A stretch of 64,000 bases of DNA from Nostoc sp. CHAB 5824 (GCF_020829665.1 NZ_JAIVFT010000011.1:225791-289790); one strand, 5' to 3'. Positions 1-10,092 are shown, counted from the stretch's first letter. The notes: generated from the sequence alone by a model not told the origin. Program-made: numbers and translations.

Positions 1-170
1 TGATAAATTAGGTCTTTCTTAAATATTTTATCGTACATATTTTCCATTAGTGTTGAGCATATAGTACTAATTTGATTAGTTCCTAACCACTTATTTTTAA
101 GGATAAAGAGAATTAAGATACTATTTTTCTGTTGGTGCTCCTATTCCACCATATACCTGATACAACGAAT

Positions 171-194
171 AGAGGTGTACAGCTGTACGCCTCT
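171..194. repeat. Dispersed palindrome, GTGTACAGCTGTAC type
   Basis: An interrupted palindrome with arms AGAGGTGTAC and GTACGCCTCT lies 36 bp downstream of the ABC exporter gene stop. A close relative occurs at 7317-7342. It could act as a terminator-like hairpin, but it has no clear U-run on either side, so it is read as a dispersed cyanobacterial palindromic repeat. The rest of 1-229 shows no gene. Confidence 0.55.
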
Positions 195-229
195 ACAGCT
201 TAAACTCAACCAGATTTTGGATATTATTC

Positions 230-2092
230 CTAATCTGGTTGCCTCACTTCATACTGCATTTGATGATATTTCCAAAGCTTACCTTTGAGATCAAGTAATT
301 CTTTATAGTTACCTTGCTCTACTATCCGTCCCTGTTCTAGTACTACAACTTTATCTGCTTTAGAAATAGTAGAAAGACGGTGAGCGATCGCAATTACGGT
401 TTTCCCAACAGATAGCTTTTCTAATGAATCTTGAATTAAGCGCTCAGATACAGAATCTAAAGCGCTAGTTGCTTCATCTAAAATCAAAATTTCTGGGTTC
501 CGCAGTAAAGCGCGGGCAATAGCAATTCGCTGTCTTTGTCCTCCAGATAACCTAACACCCCGGTCTCCTAATTGGGTATCAAAACCTTCGGGCATTTCCA
601 AAATAAATTCTAGTGCATTTGCTAGTTTAGCAGCTTTTTTAATTTCATCATTAGTCGCTTCTGGAGTACCATAACAAATATTTTGCCAAACATTAGCATT
701 GAAGATAAAAGTATCCTGGCTGACGACAGCTATTTTGCGACGTAGTGAATTAATTTCAAACTGTCGCACATCAATTTCATCAATGTAGAGATATCCATCT
801 GTCGCATTATAAAACCGAGGAATCAAATCTGCAAGGGTTGTCTTACCAGCGCCAGATGCCCCGACTAATGCTGTCATTTTTCCCTTTTCAATGCTCAGGG
901 TAATATTATGCAGCACTAGATTTTCATCATCGTAGCCAAAATCCACAGATACTAAATCTATTGACCTTTTTAAACCTTTAAATTCAATTTCGCCATTTTT
1001 AAAGTAATATTTATCATCACTTTTCAACAAATTTTTAATGTTGTCTGCTGAACCATATAAAGTGCTGAGATATGCTCTTGTGCCATTAATATCTTGAACA
1101 AATGGGATGAAACGAAATAGCACAAAGAAAAAGGTTAGCAAAGAAGCAACTTGTAGTGTTCCATTGGTAACAAGGCTAGTGAACGCCAAAATAATCATTC
1201 CGATCAATACCGTAGTAGCGACCCCTTCGGCGATTGGTTTGACAAGTGTCCAAGTAAACACGACTTTCGTTGTAGTACTTATTACCTTGTCGCTAGCTTT
1301 GTAGTAACGCTGACGCTCAAATTCTTGAGTACCGCAGGAGTGAACAGTGCGAATGCCATTAATAAATTCTATGGCTGTTGATGTAAAATTAGCATTAGCA
1401 GTTGTCATGCCAAAACTTGATTCTCTGACTCTAGCGTTCAGATTGGACAACCCTACACCTAAAAGTGTAAATAGTAATGCTGAAATCAGTGTTAGTTGCC
1501 ATGATATCAAAAACATTGATATTAAGTAGACAAAAGTTGTCAGTCCTCTAGTGACTAAAAAAGCTCCGCCACTAAAACCCTGTCTGATCCTTTCAATTTC
1601 TGTCGTAATTGTGTTAATTAGTTCACCAGAACGAGTTTTGGCAAAGTAAGTTAATGACAAGGATTGTAACTGCTCAAAAATTTGCTTGCGTAAGCGATCG
1701 GCAAGATGTAGTTGAGATAATTCCGTGTAAACTTGAGAAAAATAGTTAAAGGTTGCACGTAACCAAGTACTCAATAAAATCAGCAAAGATACGCGGTAGA
1801 GGCGATTAATTGCCGATGTCTTAGCTCCCAGAATCCAAATATCAAACCATTCTATTCCTGTTTGGACAGGTTGAGCGTTCGGACTAGTTAAGCTTTGCAA
1901 GAAGGAAAGTAAGAAACCAATACTTACACCTTCAAAGGTTGCCGCCAAAACCGAAAATATCAGAGCTAAAATTGCAATTTTGCGAAAGTGCTTAAATTCT
2001 CGCAATATCAAATAGTTGTCTTGCCAAAAGCTGGTAGCTTTGAACAGACTACGAAGTTGTTGAGAAAGTTGGAAATGCATGGATTTTATCAT
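230..2092 (-). CDS. hepA: ABC exporter, permease-ATPase fusion (HepA-like)
   Basis: This is a half-size type I ABC exporter: an N-terminal six-helix membrane domain (about residues 35-340) fused to an ATPase domain. Walker A GASGAGKT is at 411-418, signature LSGGQRQR at 515-522, Walker B ILILDE at 535-540, and the switch histidine (AHRLST) near 571. The length (620 aa) is normal for a homodimeric MsbA/HepA-type exporter. It is the last gene of the minus-strand polysaccharide operon and directly follows a HepC-like transferase, the order known for hepC-hepA in Anabaena, where HepA is needed to lay down the heterocyst polysaccharide layer. The family call is certain. The hepA name rests on context, since related exporters for lipid or peptide export look alike. 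An ATG at residue 5 is an alternative start. Confidence 0.85.
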   Translation of the reverse strand: MIKSMHFQLSQQLRSLFKATSFWQDNYLILREFKHFRKIAILALIFSVLAATFEGVSIGFLLSFLQSLTSPNAQPVQTGIEWFDIWILGAKTSAINRLYRVSLLILLSTWLRATFNYFSQVYTELSQLHLADRLRKQIFEQLQSLSLTYFAKTRSGELINTITTEIERIRQGFSGGAFLVTRGLTTFVYLISMFLISWQLTLISALLFTLLGVGLSNLNARVRESSFGMTTANANFTSTAIEFINGIRTVHSCGTQEFERQRYYKASDKVISTTTKVVFTWTLVKPIAEGVATTVLIGMIILAFTSLVTNGTLQVASLLTFFFVLFRFIPFVQDINGTRAYLSTLYGSADNIKNLLKSDDKYYFKNGEIEFKGLKRSIDLVSVDFGYDDENLVLHNITLSIEKGKMTALVGASGAGKTTLADLIPRFYNATDGYLYIDEIDVRQFEINSLRRKIAVVSQDTFIFNANVWQNICYGTPEATNDEIKKAAKLANALEFILEMPEGFDTQLGDRGVRLSGGQRQRIAIARALLRNPEILILDEATSALDSVSERLIQDSLEKLSVGKTVIAIAHRLSTISKADKVVVLEQGRIVEQGNYKELLDLKGKLWKYHQMQYEVRQPD

Positions 2093-2194
2093 AATAGTTT
2101 AGCAAGGTAGATAGACCGCTATAGATGCTACCTAAGCAATTTTTGCTATAGCCTCAGTGCGGTAGATGAAACCATCAATTACCGCACAGATAAA

Positions 2195-2914
2195 TTACAG
2201 TGTTTGGCTATCTAGATGTAACAGGTGAGACTGTGCGTCTACTTCCCATAAAGCTGTAATTTCTGGCAGTTTATTTAGCTGTACTGCATCTTCTAAAGTC
2301 CAACAACGAGAGCCGCTCAAACTCATGTCACCCCGTAGCACGTTCAATAACTGGGGCAGGTTGTCGAGACTGTATTTACTCATCCAACGCCCTAGTAGTG
2401 TGATGTTTTGCGTGCGAAACTTCATTGCCCGAAAGAGTTTACCCCGTTCTCCAACACGCCACTCACCACAAAAAAGTGACCCTGGCGAGTAAACATGCAT
2501 TAATACAATCAATGCCAACATGGCTGGACTTGCTAATAGCAGCAACACGAAAGCAGCAATCCCATCAATTAGCCGCTGTAATTGTTTCAAAGGTTGGTTA
2601 GGCAGTTTATTGCCAGCGGGTATGCTTAGGAATATTGGTTTTTTAGCTTCTTCACAGGCATCTGCCCAAAACCTAAGCAAACCCTCACCCAGTTTTGGAT
2701 CTATGCTCACCAAACTTACAGGAGAATGTTGTAAGCATTCTACTAGCGATCGCTTACTATTTAATGAAGGCAGATATGGTTGTTTTACTTGTCCAGGCGG
2801 CTTCACCAACAGCTTACCCCGCCGCCACTGGAGTGTGCAGTACCCACGATTATCTTGGTGTTTCTGGGTTACATCATATAAATTCTCTAGAGTTGGAATT
2901 CTTGAAGTTGTCAT
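2195..2914 (-). CDS. hepC: Sugar-phosphate transferase, HepC-like
   Basis: A bacterial sugar transferase of the polyprenyl-phosphate glycosyl-1-phosphate transferase type, expected to load the first sugar on the lipid carrier at the membrane. A hydrophobic segment (AAFVLLLLASPAMLALIVLM) lies in the middle, followed by the family landmarks RVGERGKLFRAMKFRTQ and LRGDMSLSGSR. Typical members have RPELP.. after the DMS motif. Here it reads SGSRCW, so the C-terminal catalytic part is divergent and short. At 239 aa it resembles the small HepC proteins rather than full WbaP/ExoY types. It lies 102 bp upstream of the exporter gene. An inference from order and family is a role in heterocyst polysaccharide. 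Catalytic competence is uncertain. Confidence 0.75.
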   Translation of the reverse strand: MTTSRIPTLENLYDVTQKHQDNRGYCTLQWRRGKLLVKPPGQVKQPYLPSLNSKRSLVECLQHSPVSLVSIDPKLGEGLLRFWADACEEAKKPIFLSIPAGNKLPNQPLKQLQRLIDGIAAFVLLLLASPAMLALIVLMHVYSPGSLFCGEWRVGERGKLFRAMKFRTQNITLLGRWMSKYSLDNLPQLLNVLRGDMSLSGSRCWTLEDAVQLNKLPEITALWEVDAQSHLLHLDSQTL

Positions 2915-3451
2915 AATGTCTTTGGGTTTATACAGGAGTGAATTACTGAGGCGTTATCAAAGGCTATCAATGCCAAAGACCCAAATCCGAATCTTGTTGT
3001 CAATCCAAAAAGTTGGAGATAATTGAGGGCAAAAATATGTTGTTACTATTTGCCACTCAGCCAAGCACACATTGTGCAGAATTCTGCTGGTGTAGAGGTT
3101 TACAAATCGACGTTACTATCAATATTCATGGGTAATTGGTATTTTTCCGGTAACTACTGAAAGTAGAAATGTGTAGAGGGAAATTACCCATAAATCTATA
3201 CTTACGTTTAATTTTACTGAGGTGCTGATTGTGTCGATAGATTTCAAAAAACCAGTCCAATCTTGTCTTCTAGCCTTTATGAAGGTGCTTTAATCTCTAG
3301 AATATAAGAGTATGTAGAAATAGCGATCGCTCAAATAAATTCTTTATTTACTCTTTAAAGAGCCAGTGATTTCTCTAAAGACCCATAAAGATAGCATAAA
3401 TATACTGAAATTGTCCTGATCGCAATAAAATTAAACTTTGTTCATAAAAAT

Positions 3452-3479
3452 GTAGGGGCAATTCATGAATTGCCCCTAC
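3452..3479. repeat. Palindromic GTAGGGGC repeat
   Basis: A perfect palindrome with arms GTAGGGGCAATTCA and TGAATTGCCCCTAC. The same outer arms flank a different core at 61855-61883, showing a dispersed repeat family. Confidence 0.7.
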
Positions 3480-3495
3480 CTAAATCAGTCTTTAC

Positions 3496-3599
3496 CTCGT
3501 TCCCAGTCTCAGACTGGGAATGCCATCCTAGAGGCTCCGCCTCCCTTACTCGCGGCAGAGCCGCTTTGAATGCATTTCCAGCCAGAGGCTAGAAACGAG
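3496..3599. repeat. Dispersed repeat with nested stem-loops
   Basis: The stretch starts CTCGTTCCCAGTCT and ends AGAAACGAG, and contains several short inverted repeats (CCCAGTCTcAGACTGGG; GAGGCTCCGCCTC; GGCAGAGCCGC). This composite structure is typical of small non-coding dispersed repeats in Nostoc-type genomes. No protein is encoded. Confidence 0.55.
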
Positions 3600-3639
3600 A
3601 AAGAAATATCTAAAACCCTTACGAATTACGAATTACGTA

Positions 3640-5889
3640 CTACTTTTCCACAGCTTGACGCAGGGCTAATTGCTGTTGTTTGATATAAGGGACGTAATTA
3701 CTGCTAGAGTTTGATACTCCATTAGCTACAACCCCAATCAGATTTAACTTACTCAGCATGGCTGTTGCTTGATTAAGCTGACTTCGCGTCACAATACCAA
3801 TGCTTGCCACCATGACCACGCTACGACAAGATGATGCGGTGAGCATGGCATCCACCAAGCCGAGAACTGGGGGAGCATCTATGAGTACCAAATCATAGTT
3901 TTCTTCAAATGCTGCCATTAGTTGCATCATCCGAGGGGAACTCAAGAGATTAGCTGGGTCAGCAGGTTTTGGGCCAGCGGTCAAAATATCGATGTAAGCG
4001 GAACCTGCGTATTGAAGACTAATCTGGTTGGGTAGAGTTACATCACTAGCCAATAGAGTTGAAAGCCCCTGTTCATTAGGAAGATTCAGTTGATGGTGCA
4101 AACTGGGATCACGTAAATTGGCATCAATCAGTAACACCCTTTTGTGTAAACGGGCAGCACTCATTGCCAAACCCAACGCCAAAGCTGATTTACCCTCATC
4201 AGGTAAAGCTGAGGTGATCATCAAAGATTTTAAGTTAGCAACAGTATTTAAAAGTTCAATGTTTTTGTAAATCAGATCCAGCGATTCCCAACGTGGTGGA
4301 GATTGCAGTACCTGAATTGTCCAAGGGGCGAGAACTTCTGGCTTACCAAAAGGCAACTTGATCATTGATTCTCTGGGTTTGGCTGGCGGTAATTTGGGAG
4401 TTGTTCCCAACAACGGCATGGCCATTTGCTTTTCCAACTCAGCAGTGGTGTGAACTGCATCATCAGCCGATTCTCGAATAAAGGCAGCAATGCCTCCTAA
4501 CATAAATCCAACTACAGCACCTAATAGCAAGTTCTGTTGAAGATTAGGGCCTAATTGTGCGCCTTTTTGGGGATCTTCTACAACTTCCCAATTAAATCCA
4601 CCCTTGGAAAGTTCTTGCCGCAATTGCTGTTCTGCTCTTAAAAGCTGCTCTAACCTTTCACGACTAAATTGCAACTGTGGTAGCATCCGATTGTAATAAG
4701 CCAACAGAGGCGGGAAGCGTTTGATTTCAAAACGCAGTTCGTTCTCTTTCTTAGCTAAAGTTTGATCGCGAGCAGTTAAAGCAACTATATTGGTCTGCGT
4801 TTCCACTAGCTGACCAGCAAGGCTGAGATCAATTTCACCGAGTTGCCCTTTTTCAAGAAGAGAGTCTCCAGAAGCCAATGCACCAGCAGACTTTCCGCCT
4901 AAAGTTCTTCCTACCTCTTGTTGCAATAATTCCTTCTGGCTCTGAAGCTGTTCTTTGAGCTTTTGCACACTTGGAGTCTGATCTGTAAAGCGTAAACGTT
5001 CCTGTGCTAGTGCTAGTTCAGTTTTTTGGATTTCGTTCAGTAAGCCTTGATAGCGAGTAGACTGACTCAGACGAGAAGCAACTAGAGCATTTTGAGGAGA
5101 ACGGTTAAGTTGTTCTTCCAAAGATTTTTGGCGTGCTAAAGCTTCCCCATACTGAGCACGAGTTGTCTGTCTTTCTTGGGCAATATTATTCAAAGCTGTC
5201 TCAATCGCTTTGGCCTGTGACTCTGGATCAATTAAGTTCTGATTTCTGCGAAACCTTTGTAAATTGGTCTCAGCCGCGTTTACTTCTTCACTGGCTTTAC
5301 TTAACTGTTCTCTGATAATTTGCAAACCTTTTTGTAAGCGCGAATTCTGTTGTTGTTTGTTATATTCCACATAAACTTGTCGAATTGCATCCAGAACTTT
5401 TTGTGTCTTTTCTGGATCTCCAGCGGTGTATTCAACTTGAAATATTTTAGTAGCGACATTATCTTCTTTACTCCTTAATTGAGTTAAGACCAAAGAAGTT
5501 TTAATCTCAGCTGCACTTATATCTGGATAATCAGACTGAAGTTTATCAACTGCTTTTTGGATAAGTCCCGAACTCTGCATTAAGTTAAGCTGGGTAGCAG
5601 TATCTATCACAACATCAGAGTCGGTAAATTGGTTGTCTAACCCCGCCCCTTCTTTCTTACCTTGATAGTTAGGTTCTACTAGCAGTTGCATTGAACTCTT
5701 ATAAGTTGGTTTGGTTTTCAAAGTTACCATACCTGCAATAGCAATAGAAGTAATTAATACTGCTAGAAACCAAGGAAATCTTCGCACAAATACGGCAAAC
5801 AATTGTCCGTAGCTTGGTTCAGTTTCTGAAGCTGGAGTTATATGAGGATTTAGACTACTTTGAACCACTTTTATTATCCTTGTCTTCAA
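3640..5889 (-). CDS. Polysaccharide co-polymerase with BY-kinase domain (Wzc-like)
   Basis: This controls chain length and export of polysaccharide in Wzx/Wzy-type systems. The N-terminal Wzz domain begins with a membrane helix (WFLAVLITSIAIAGMVTL, about 40-57), has a long periplasmic coiled-coil region rich in Q/E/L, and ends with a second helix near 455-472. The cytoplasmic ATPase domain has Walker A SALPDEGKS (about 561-568), Walker A' VLLIDANLRDP and Walker B LVLIDAPP. Unlike Wzc or CpsD it has no long C-terminal tyrosine cluster; only NYVPYIK is seen near the end. Autophosphorylation may therefore be limited. 749 aa is normal. It sits in the middle of the polysaccharide operon between a glycosyltransferase and the HepC/HepA pair. 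Confidence 0.88.
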   Translation of the reverse strand: MKTRIIKVVQSSLNPHITPASETEPSYGQLFAVFVRRFPWFLAVLITSIAIAGMVTLKTKPTYKSSMQLLVEPNYQGKKEGAGLDNQFTDSDVVIDTATQLNLMQSSGLIQKAVDKLQSDYPDISAAEIKTSLVLTQLRSKEDNVATKIFQVEYTAGDPEKTQKVLDAIRQVYVEYNKQQQNSRLQKGLQIIREQLSKASEEVNAAETNLQRFRRNQNLIDPESQAKAIETALNNIAQERQTTRAQYGEALARQKSLEEQLNRSPQNALVASRLSQSTRYQGLLNEIQKTELALAQERLRFTDQTPSVQKLKEQLQSQKELLQQEVGRTLGGKSAGALASGDSLLEKGQLGEIDLSLAGQLVETQTNIVALTARDQTLAKKENELRFEIKRFPPLLAYYNRMLPQLQFSRERLEQLLRAEQQLRQELSKGGFNWEVVEDPQKGAQLGPNLQQNLLLGAVVGFMLGGIAAFIRESADDAVHTTAELEKQMAMPLLGTTPKLPPAKPRESMIKLPFGKPEVLAPWTIQVLQSPPRWESLDLIYKNIELLNTVANLKSLMITSALPDEGKSALALGLAMSAARLHKRVLLIDANLRDPSLHHQLNLPNEQGLSTLLASDVTLPNQISLQYAGSAYIDILTAGPKPADPANLLSSPRMMQLMAAFEENYDLVLIDAPPVLGLVDAMLTASSCRSVVMVASIGIVTRSQLNQATAMLSKLNLIGVVANGVSNSSSNYVPYIKQQQLALRQAVEK

Positions 5890-5980
5890 GACTTACGCTA
5901 AAAGATTTTCCGAAGAATGTTTTTTTGCTCACTTTAAAAGTTAGGTATGTAGCAAAAAACAATAACTAATGACTACTTGA

Positions 5981-7081
5981 TCAAATGAATATTTGATGCC
6001 CGCCACAAGCTTGGTTAATAATTTGCTCAACTTTCCCAAAGAAGGCATTCTCTGAAAAGTTTGCGACTGCATGATTACGGATGCGATCGTAATCCCAAGA
6101 AATGCCATTGGCTTCTAATAATGCAATTTGTAGAGATTCGGGTGTTTGCCTTTTGAAAAAAACTCCTGTTTCACCTGGTATTTGAGTATCTAATACTCCA
6201 CCTGCTCCATAAGCGATGACTGGTGTGCCGCTAGCATTAGCCTCTACTGGAACTAATCCGTAGTCTTCTAAGGCTGCGACAATAATAGACTTGGCTTTGG
6301 AAAACAAGTCTTTGCGGGTTCTATCACTTACGTGTCCCAAGAACTCAATATTTTTTAATGCTTTGGATTTTAACCGTGCTTGTTCTGGCCCGTCACCTGA
6401 TATTAATAACCGCCACCCTAACCAATTAAAAGCTTCGACTATTATATCAAGACGCTTATAGCTGATCATCCGGGCTGAGGCCAGATAATATTCTTCTTTT
6501 ATATCGGAAAAAAGAAATTTACTAGTATCAATTGGATAGTTTACCATCATTGCCTTTTTGCCATAAATACTTTCAATACGGCGGGCAACAACACTAGAAT
6601 TAGCAATGTAAAGGTCAGGTTCCTGTGCATATTTCAGGTCTACCTTTCTCATTACTTGAAATACTTGTTCGATTAAAGGAGCAAAATATCTATAGTCTCC
6701 GTACTCTCTTAAATAGGTTGCTGTATCCCATAAGAAACGGGTGACATTATGGCAAAAACAAATGTGGCGGGCATTGGGATTTTTTCGCACTGCTTTAGCG
6801 AAGCTTGTGCTACTGCTAATAATTAAATCGTAGTCTTGCAGATCCAAGGCACGAAAAGCAGGGAAATATAAAGGAGCCATTGACCTAAAATATTTGACTG
6901 CACCAGGGATCTTTTGCAAAAAGGTTGTGTTGACTATGCGATCGCCTAGATCAATAGTTTTTTGTGGATCGTACAGAGATGTGAAAATATCCGCTTCAGG
7001 ATAGCGCTTACAAAGCAGTTCAAACACACGCTCTGCCCCACCTCGCTGGGTTAAATAATCGTGGACTAGAGCAATTTTCAT
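5981..7081 (-). CDS. Glycosyltransferase family 4
   Basis: A retaining GT-B glycosyltransferase of group 1. The N-terminus MKIALVHDYLTQRGGAERV is the classical start of this subgroup. The C-terminal half carries the nucleotide-sugar EX7E region (ALEDYGLVPVEANASGTPVI) followed by AYGAGGVLD. I chose the ATG at 7081; a TTG just before it gives only one extra residue. About 366 aa is the usual length. It is in line with the Wzc-like gene 92 bp downstream, and probably adds one sugar of the heterocyst-type polysaccharide repeat unit. The sugar cannot be predicted. Confidence 0.88.
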   Translation of the reverse strand: MKIALVHDYLTQRGGAERVFELLCKRYPEADIFTSLYDPQKTIDLGDRIVNTTFLQKIPGAVKYFRSMAPLYFPAFRALDLQDYDLIISSSTSFAKAVRKNPNARHICFCHNVTRFLWDTATYLREYGDYRYFAPLIEQVFQVMRKVDLKYAQEPDLYIANSSVVARRIESIYGKKAMMVNYPIDTSKFLFSDIKEEYYLASARMISYKRLDIIVEAFNWLGWRLLISGDGPEQARLKSKALKNIEFLGHVSDRTRKDLFSKAKSIIVAALEDYGLVPVEANASGTPVIAYGAGGVLDTQIPGETGVFFKRQTPESLQIALLEANGISWDYDRIRNHAVANFSENAFFGKVEQIINQACGGHQIFI

Positions 7082-7219
7082 CAATTTGACCTAAAGTTTC
7101 GATCAGGTTTGTTTCAACGCTCCCCAGCAAATTACTATCAACAACTTTAGTGTCCCGCAGTATAACTCCTATCCTCTTCACGAAATTCTTGTGACAAATA
7201 CGTTGGTAGAGGCCTCGGA

Positions 7220-7302
7220 GATCCCCCCAATCCCCCTTAAAAAGGGGGGCTTTTTGTAATTTTTACCCCCTTTTTAAGGGGGTCGCCGCAGGCGGGGGGA
7301 TC
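7220..7302. repeat. Long imperfect inverted repeat (CCCCCTTAAAAAGGGGG)
   Basis: Two arms beginning GATCCCCCC and ending GGGGGGATC enclose CCCCCTTAAAAAGGGGG and its mirror. The 83 bp would fold into a long hairpin. This is a common dispersed repeat of filamentous cyanobacteria and lies between the dehydrogenase gene stop and the next start in the operon. Confidence 0.65.
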
Positions 7303-7316
7303 TTTCCGAAACGTAT

Positions 7317-7342
7317 TAGGGGCGTATAGCTGTACACCCCTA
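7317..7342. repeat. Palindrome related to 171-194
   Basis: Arms TAGGGGCGTATA and TGTACACCCCTA around a GC centre. It lies 22 bp beyond the dehydrogenase stop codon and may form a hairpin in the transcript. It shares its core with the palindrome at 171-194. Confidence 0.55.
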
Positions 7343-7363
7343 CAGCCGATTCATTTGTAGCTA

Positions 7364-8677
7364 TTACCCAACTGCTACTAAGATTTTTTCTGAGGCAAAA
7401 TAACTGTTTTGCTCAGTTCTTAGTTGGTCGCAGAGTCTGCCTTCAGGTAATTCTACATCCTCATAAGTGAGGACTTGATCCTTAGAAATATCTCGTTTTA
7501 CGCGACATCCTTCGGCTAAACCAATTGGTAGAAGATTTTGCTGTTGGACGATGGGGGAATTTTCACATTGTCCGTAGGTCATGTAGTAACCAATGCCATC
7601 CAGGGTTTCTCCAGCTTTCAGGTCAATTTTGGCAGTGGTGACAACATCTACTAGCGGGCCTGCTAGTGGAGACATAACCGCATCACCGAATAGGACAGCA
7701 CGCGCTACAGACAGGGGAACTTCAAAATGACAGAGGTGATAAGGAGTATAGAAGCTGTAAAGTGGGCCTTCGCCTAATTTGTATAAGTTGAGATAGTGCT
7801 GTTGCTTGGGGTCGTCGTGAGTGGCAAATACATATACGCCTGGGCCAGGTTTTGCTCCAACTACATAATCGACAATGCCGCCCAGTTCTTTGAGTTGTTC
7901 AACATCATATATATGGGCCATTTCATCGACATAACCGTTGAAGTCATATCCCAACATGCCCCGTTTGGCGACTTTCATACCTGTGGCATTGGCAACGATC
8001 GCTTGCTCAAAGGAAATTTTGGTTCCGTCGGCAAAGCTAGCCACCATGTGGGGCTTTTGACCCCAACGTTTAGCAAATCCTTCCTGGGTGGTGGGATTGC
8101 GATAGGGGTCTTGGAGTCCTTTAATGTTACCGCACAATAAGGGAGTTAAACCAATGCTTTTGACAAAGCGGTAGAGGTTCATTTGTACCCCTGGCTGATC
8201 GCCATCACAGGCGCTGAGAATCACACCTGCTTTGTCAGCATAGACTTTCAGGATGGGGCCAATGGTGCCGTCGAGTTCGGCATTCATCATGATCACATGT
8301 TTGCAATGGGCGATCGCTTCCATAACGATGTGAGCGCCAAATTCCACTGCACCTGTGACTTCGATTAATGCATCGATGCTCTCAGCCCGACACAGTAACT
8401 TAGCGTCTTCTGTGACTGCATATTTACCGTTAGCGATCGCATCTTCTAATTCGCTGACAGTTGCAACAACTTGAATATCTTCAATTCCGGCTTCGGAATA
8501 AGCTTGTTTAGCTGCATCAATCTGACGATTGGAGATAGCAACTAACTCCATTCCTGGCACTGAATTGACAATTTGGTTGGCAATTCCTCGACCCATAAAA
8601 CCAGCACCAATCATTCCCACCTTGATAGGATTTCCTGCTGCTGCACGGGTTTGTAAGGCGCGATCGATAATAATCAT
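7364..8677 (-). CDS. NAD(P)-dependent oxidoreductase with SAF domain
   Basis: A homoserine-dehydrogenase-like oxidoreductase. The N-terminal Rossmann motif is VGMIGAGFMGRGIANQ (about 20-36). The C-terminal part (GCRVKRDISKDQVLTYEDVE) is a SAF domain, as in sialic acid/pseudaminic acid enzymes and related sugar-acid enzymes. The 437 aa length fits this combined family. It lies between two glycosyltransferase genes in the polysaccharide operon, so it probably makes or modifies a precursor sugar or a non-sugar substituent. The substrate is unknown. RBS-like AGGAG is present upstream of the ATG (AAAAAGGAGTTTAGTTCATG on the coding strand). Confidence 0.85.
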   Translation of the reverse strand: MIIIDRALQTRAAAGNPIKVGMIGAGFMGRGIANQIVNSVPGMELVAISNRQIDAAKQAYSEAGIEDIQVVATVSELEDAIANGKYAVTEDAKLLCRAESIDALIEVTGAVEFGAHIVMEAIAHCKHVIMMNAELDGTIGPILKVYADKAGVILSACDGDQPGVQMNLYRFVKSIGLTPLLCGNIKGLQDPYRNPTTQEGFAKRWGQKPHMVASFADGTKISFEQAIVANATGMKVAKRGMLGYDFNGYVDEMAHIYDVEQLKELGGIVDYVVGAKPGPGVYVFATHDDPKQQHYLNLYKLGEGPLYSFYTPYHLCHFEVPLSVARAVLFGDAVMSPLAGPLVDVVTTAKIDLKAGETLDGIGYYMTYGQCENSPIVQQQNLLPIGLAEGCRVKRDISKDQVLTYEDVELPEGRLCDQLRTEQNSYFASEKILVAVG

Positions 8678-8786
8678 GAACTAAACTCCTTTTTGGAACT
8701 GTTGGTTGTGATACAAATTCTCTATAAACTTGCACTTAATAATTTTTGATAACTAAATATTAAGTACATTTTCATGGGAATTAAGA

Positions 8787-10031
8787 TTAGCGATCGCTAG
8801 TAACTGGTTGTTTGCTAGATACTGTGGAAGCAGTCTGTTTTTTCTGGCTGTGATTTTCGATAATTTGCTCTACAACATTTTTGTAGACTTGGGCAAACTT
8901 TTCTTTGGTATGATTTGCTCTTGCATATTCCCATGCCTGACGAGACATTAGCTTTAAATCTTCTACAGGCAAATTGGAAATACTTCTAACTTTCGCCTTA
9001 ATTTCGTCAACGGAAAGATTGTCAAAAATCACGCCAAAATCGTGAACATCTACACCAGATTCGTAGCTCAAAATCGGAATTAACCCGGCTTGCAAGCAAC
9101 TGATTACTGCTCCTGACTGCCCTTCAGAAACAGAAGGATAAACAAGCCCTAGACAGTTATTTGTCACCTCTATAAAGTCTGCGCTACTAACATCAATCCA
9201 CCCATAAGTATGGATGTTAGGAGTTTCGTACAGTTCTTTATAGAAAGCTTTTTCAAATTCTTTGTCATTACTTACCGGGCCACAAATTGTTAAATGGTAT
9301 TCCGGCATTTGGGCAAAGGCATCTAAAACTAAATCTAATCCTTTGAGGACTAAAGCACTACCACCAAACCACAGAAAACGCTTTCTTACCGCTTCAAAAT
9401 CTTTTTTGTCGGGATAAGGATAAACGACAGGCGAAGAAATTGGGATACGATACATTGGTTTGTTGGCATACTTGAATGTATCAGTTGTGAAATCATTACC
9501 CAATACAATCGCGCAATCGGCATATTCAATTCCCAAGTTAGGAACCTCAAAACGCTGTGGTTTTAAGGTAATACCTTTGCGTCGTTGTAGTTCTAGAAGC
9601 CTGTTACATTCAGCTGCATTGCGAAACACCATATTAGCAATGTCAACGTGGAAAATCTTGATGCAGTCTTTATTCAGCTTTGGTGCAAGCGCTTCCATTC
9701 GATGACGGATATCAATGAAAAATGTGTAATGCTTTTGCGGAACGAATTTATCATTGTGGAACTGAATAACATCAACGTTGTAGCCTAAATTTAAAAAAGT
9801 TTGGGCTATTTGCCAAACTTCCCAGTACCAAGTATGGTCGTTAGGCATTGGCTGACCAGATTTTAAAAGAAATGGCTCAATCCGATAAGAAAGAAGTACA
9901 TTTCCTTTGGAAGGCTGCTTGGGCTTTAGGGAAACAACCTGTAGTGTCTTAGTGTAATTGATGCGATCTTGGACTTTTTTTGAGATAAAAGAGATAGCAT
10001 TTTCAACGCGAGATAGAATACTATTTAGCAT
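8787..10031 (-). CDS. Glycosyltransferase, family 4-like
   Basis: A 414 aa GT-B type enzyme. The conserved C-terminal donor-binding part is visible (SEGQSGAVISCLQAGLIPILS), with the preceding GWIDVSSADFIEVTNNCLGLVYPS. The acceptor-binding N-terminal half is divergent and begins after a basic segment. It lacks a signal peptide, so it acts at the cytoplasmic face. It belongs to the polysaccharide operon, 110 bp upstream of the SAF dehydrogenase gene. The sugar specificity is not visible. Confidence 0.75.
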   Translation of the reverse strand: MLNSILSRVENAISFISKKVQDRINYTKTLQVVSLKPKQPSKGNVLLSYRIEPFLLKSGQPMPNDHTWYWEVWQIAQTFLNLGYNVDVIQFHNDKFVPQKHYTFFIDIRHRMEALAPKLNKDCIKIFHVDIANMVFRNAAECNRLLELQRRKGITLKPQRFEVPNLGIEYADCAIVLGNDFTTDTFKYANKPMYRIPISSPVVYPYPDKKDFEAVRKRFLWFGGSALVLKGLDLVLDAFAQMPEYHLTICGPVSNDKEFEKAFYKELYETPNIHTYGWIDVSSADFIEVTNNCLGLVYPSVSEGQSGAVISCLQAGLIPILSYESGVDVHDFGVIFDNLSVDEIKAKVRSISNLPVEDLKLMSRQAWEYARANHTKEKFAQVYKNVVEQIIENHSQKKQTASTVSSKQPVTSDR

Positions 10032-10092
10032 TTATTTCTACCCAAACTAATTATTTTTTTCTGACAGAGAGGCGTAGATAAAGAGTTTAAAA

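Larger units (their letters stand above)
2915..3639. other. Intergenic region with dispersed repeats
   Basis: No convincing gene is present. The stretch separates the HepC-like gene from the Wzc-like gene and may hold a promoter for the hepC-hepA pair. It contains a HIP1-like site near 3324 and the two repeats listed separately at 3452-3479 and 3496-3599. Confidence 0.6.

Noticed and set aside
2520..3026. 168-codon plus-strand frame antisense to the HepC-like gene
   Set aside because: Shadow of the real gene on the other strand, no family pattern.
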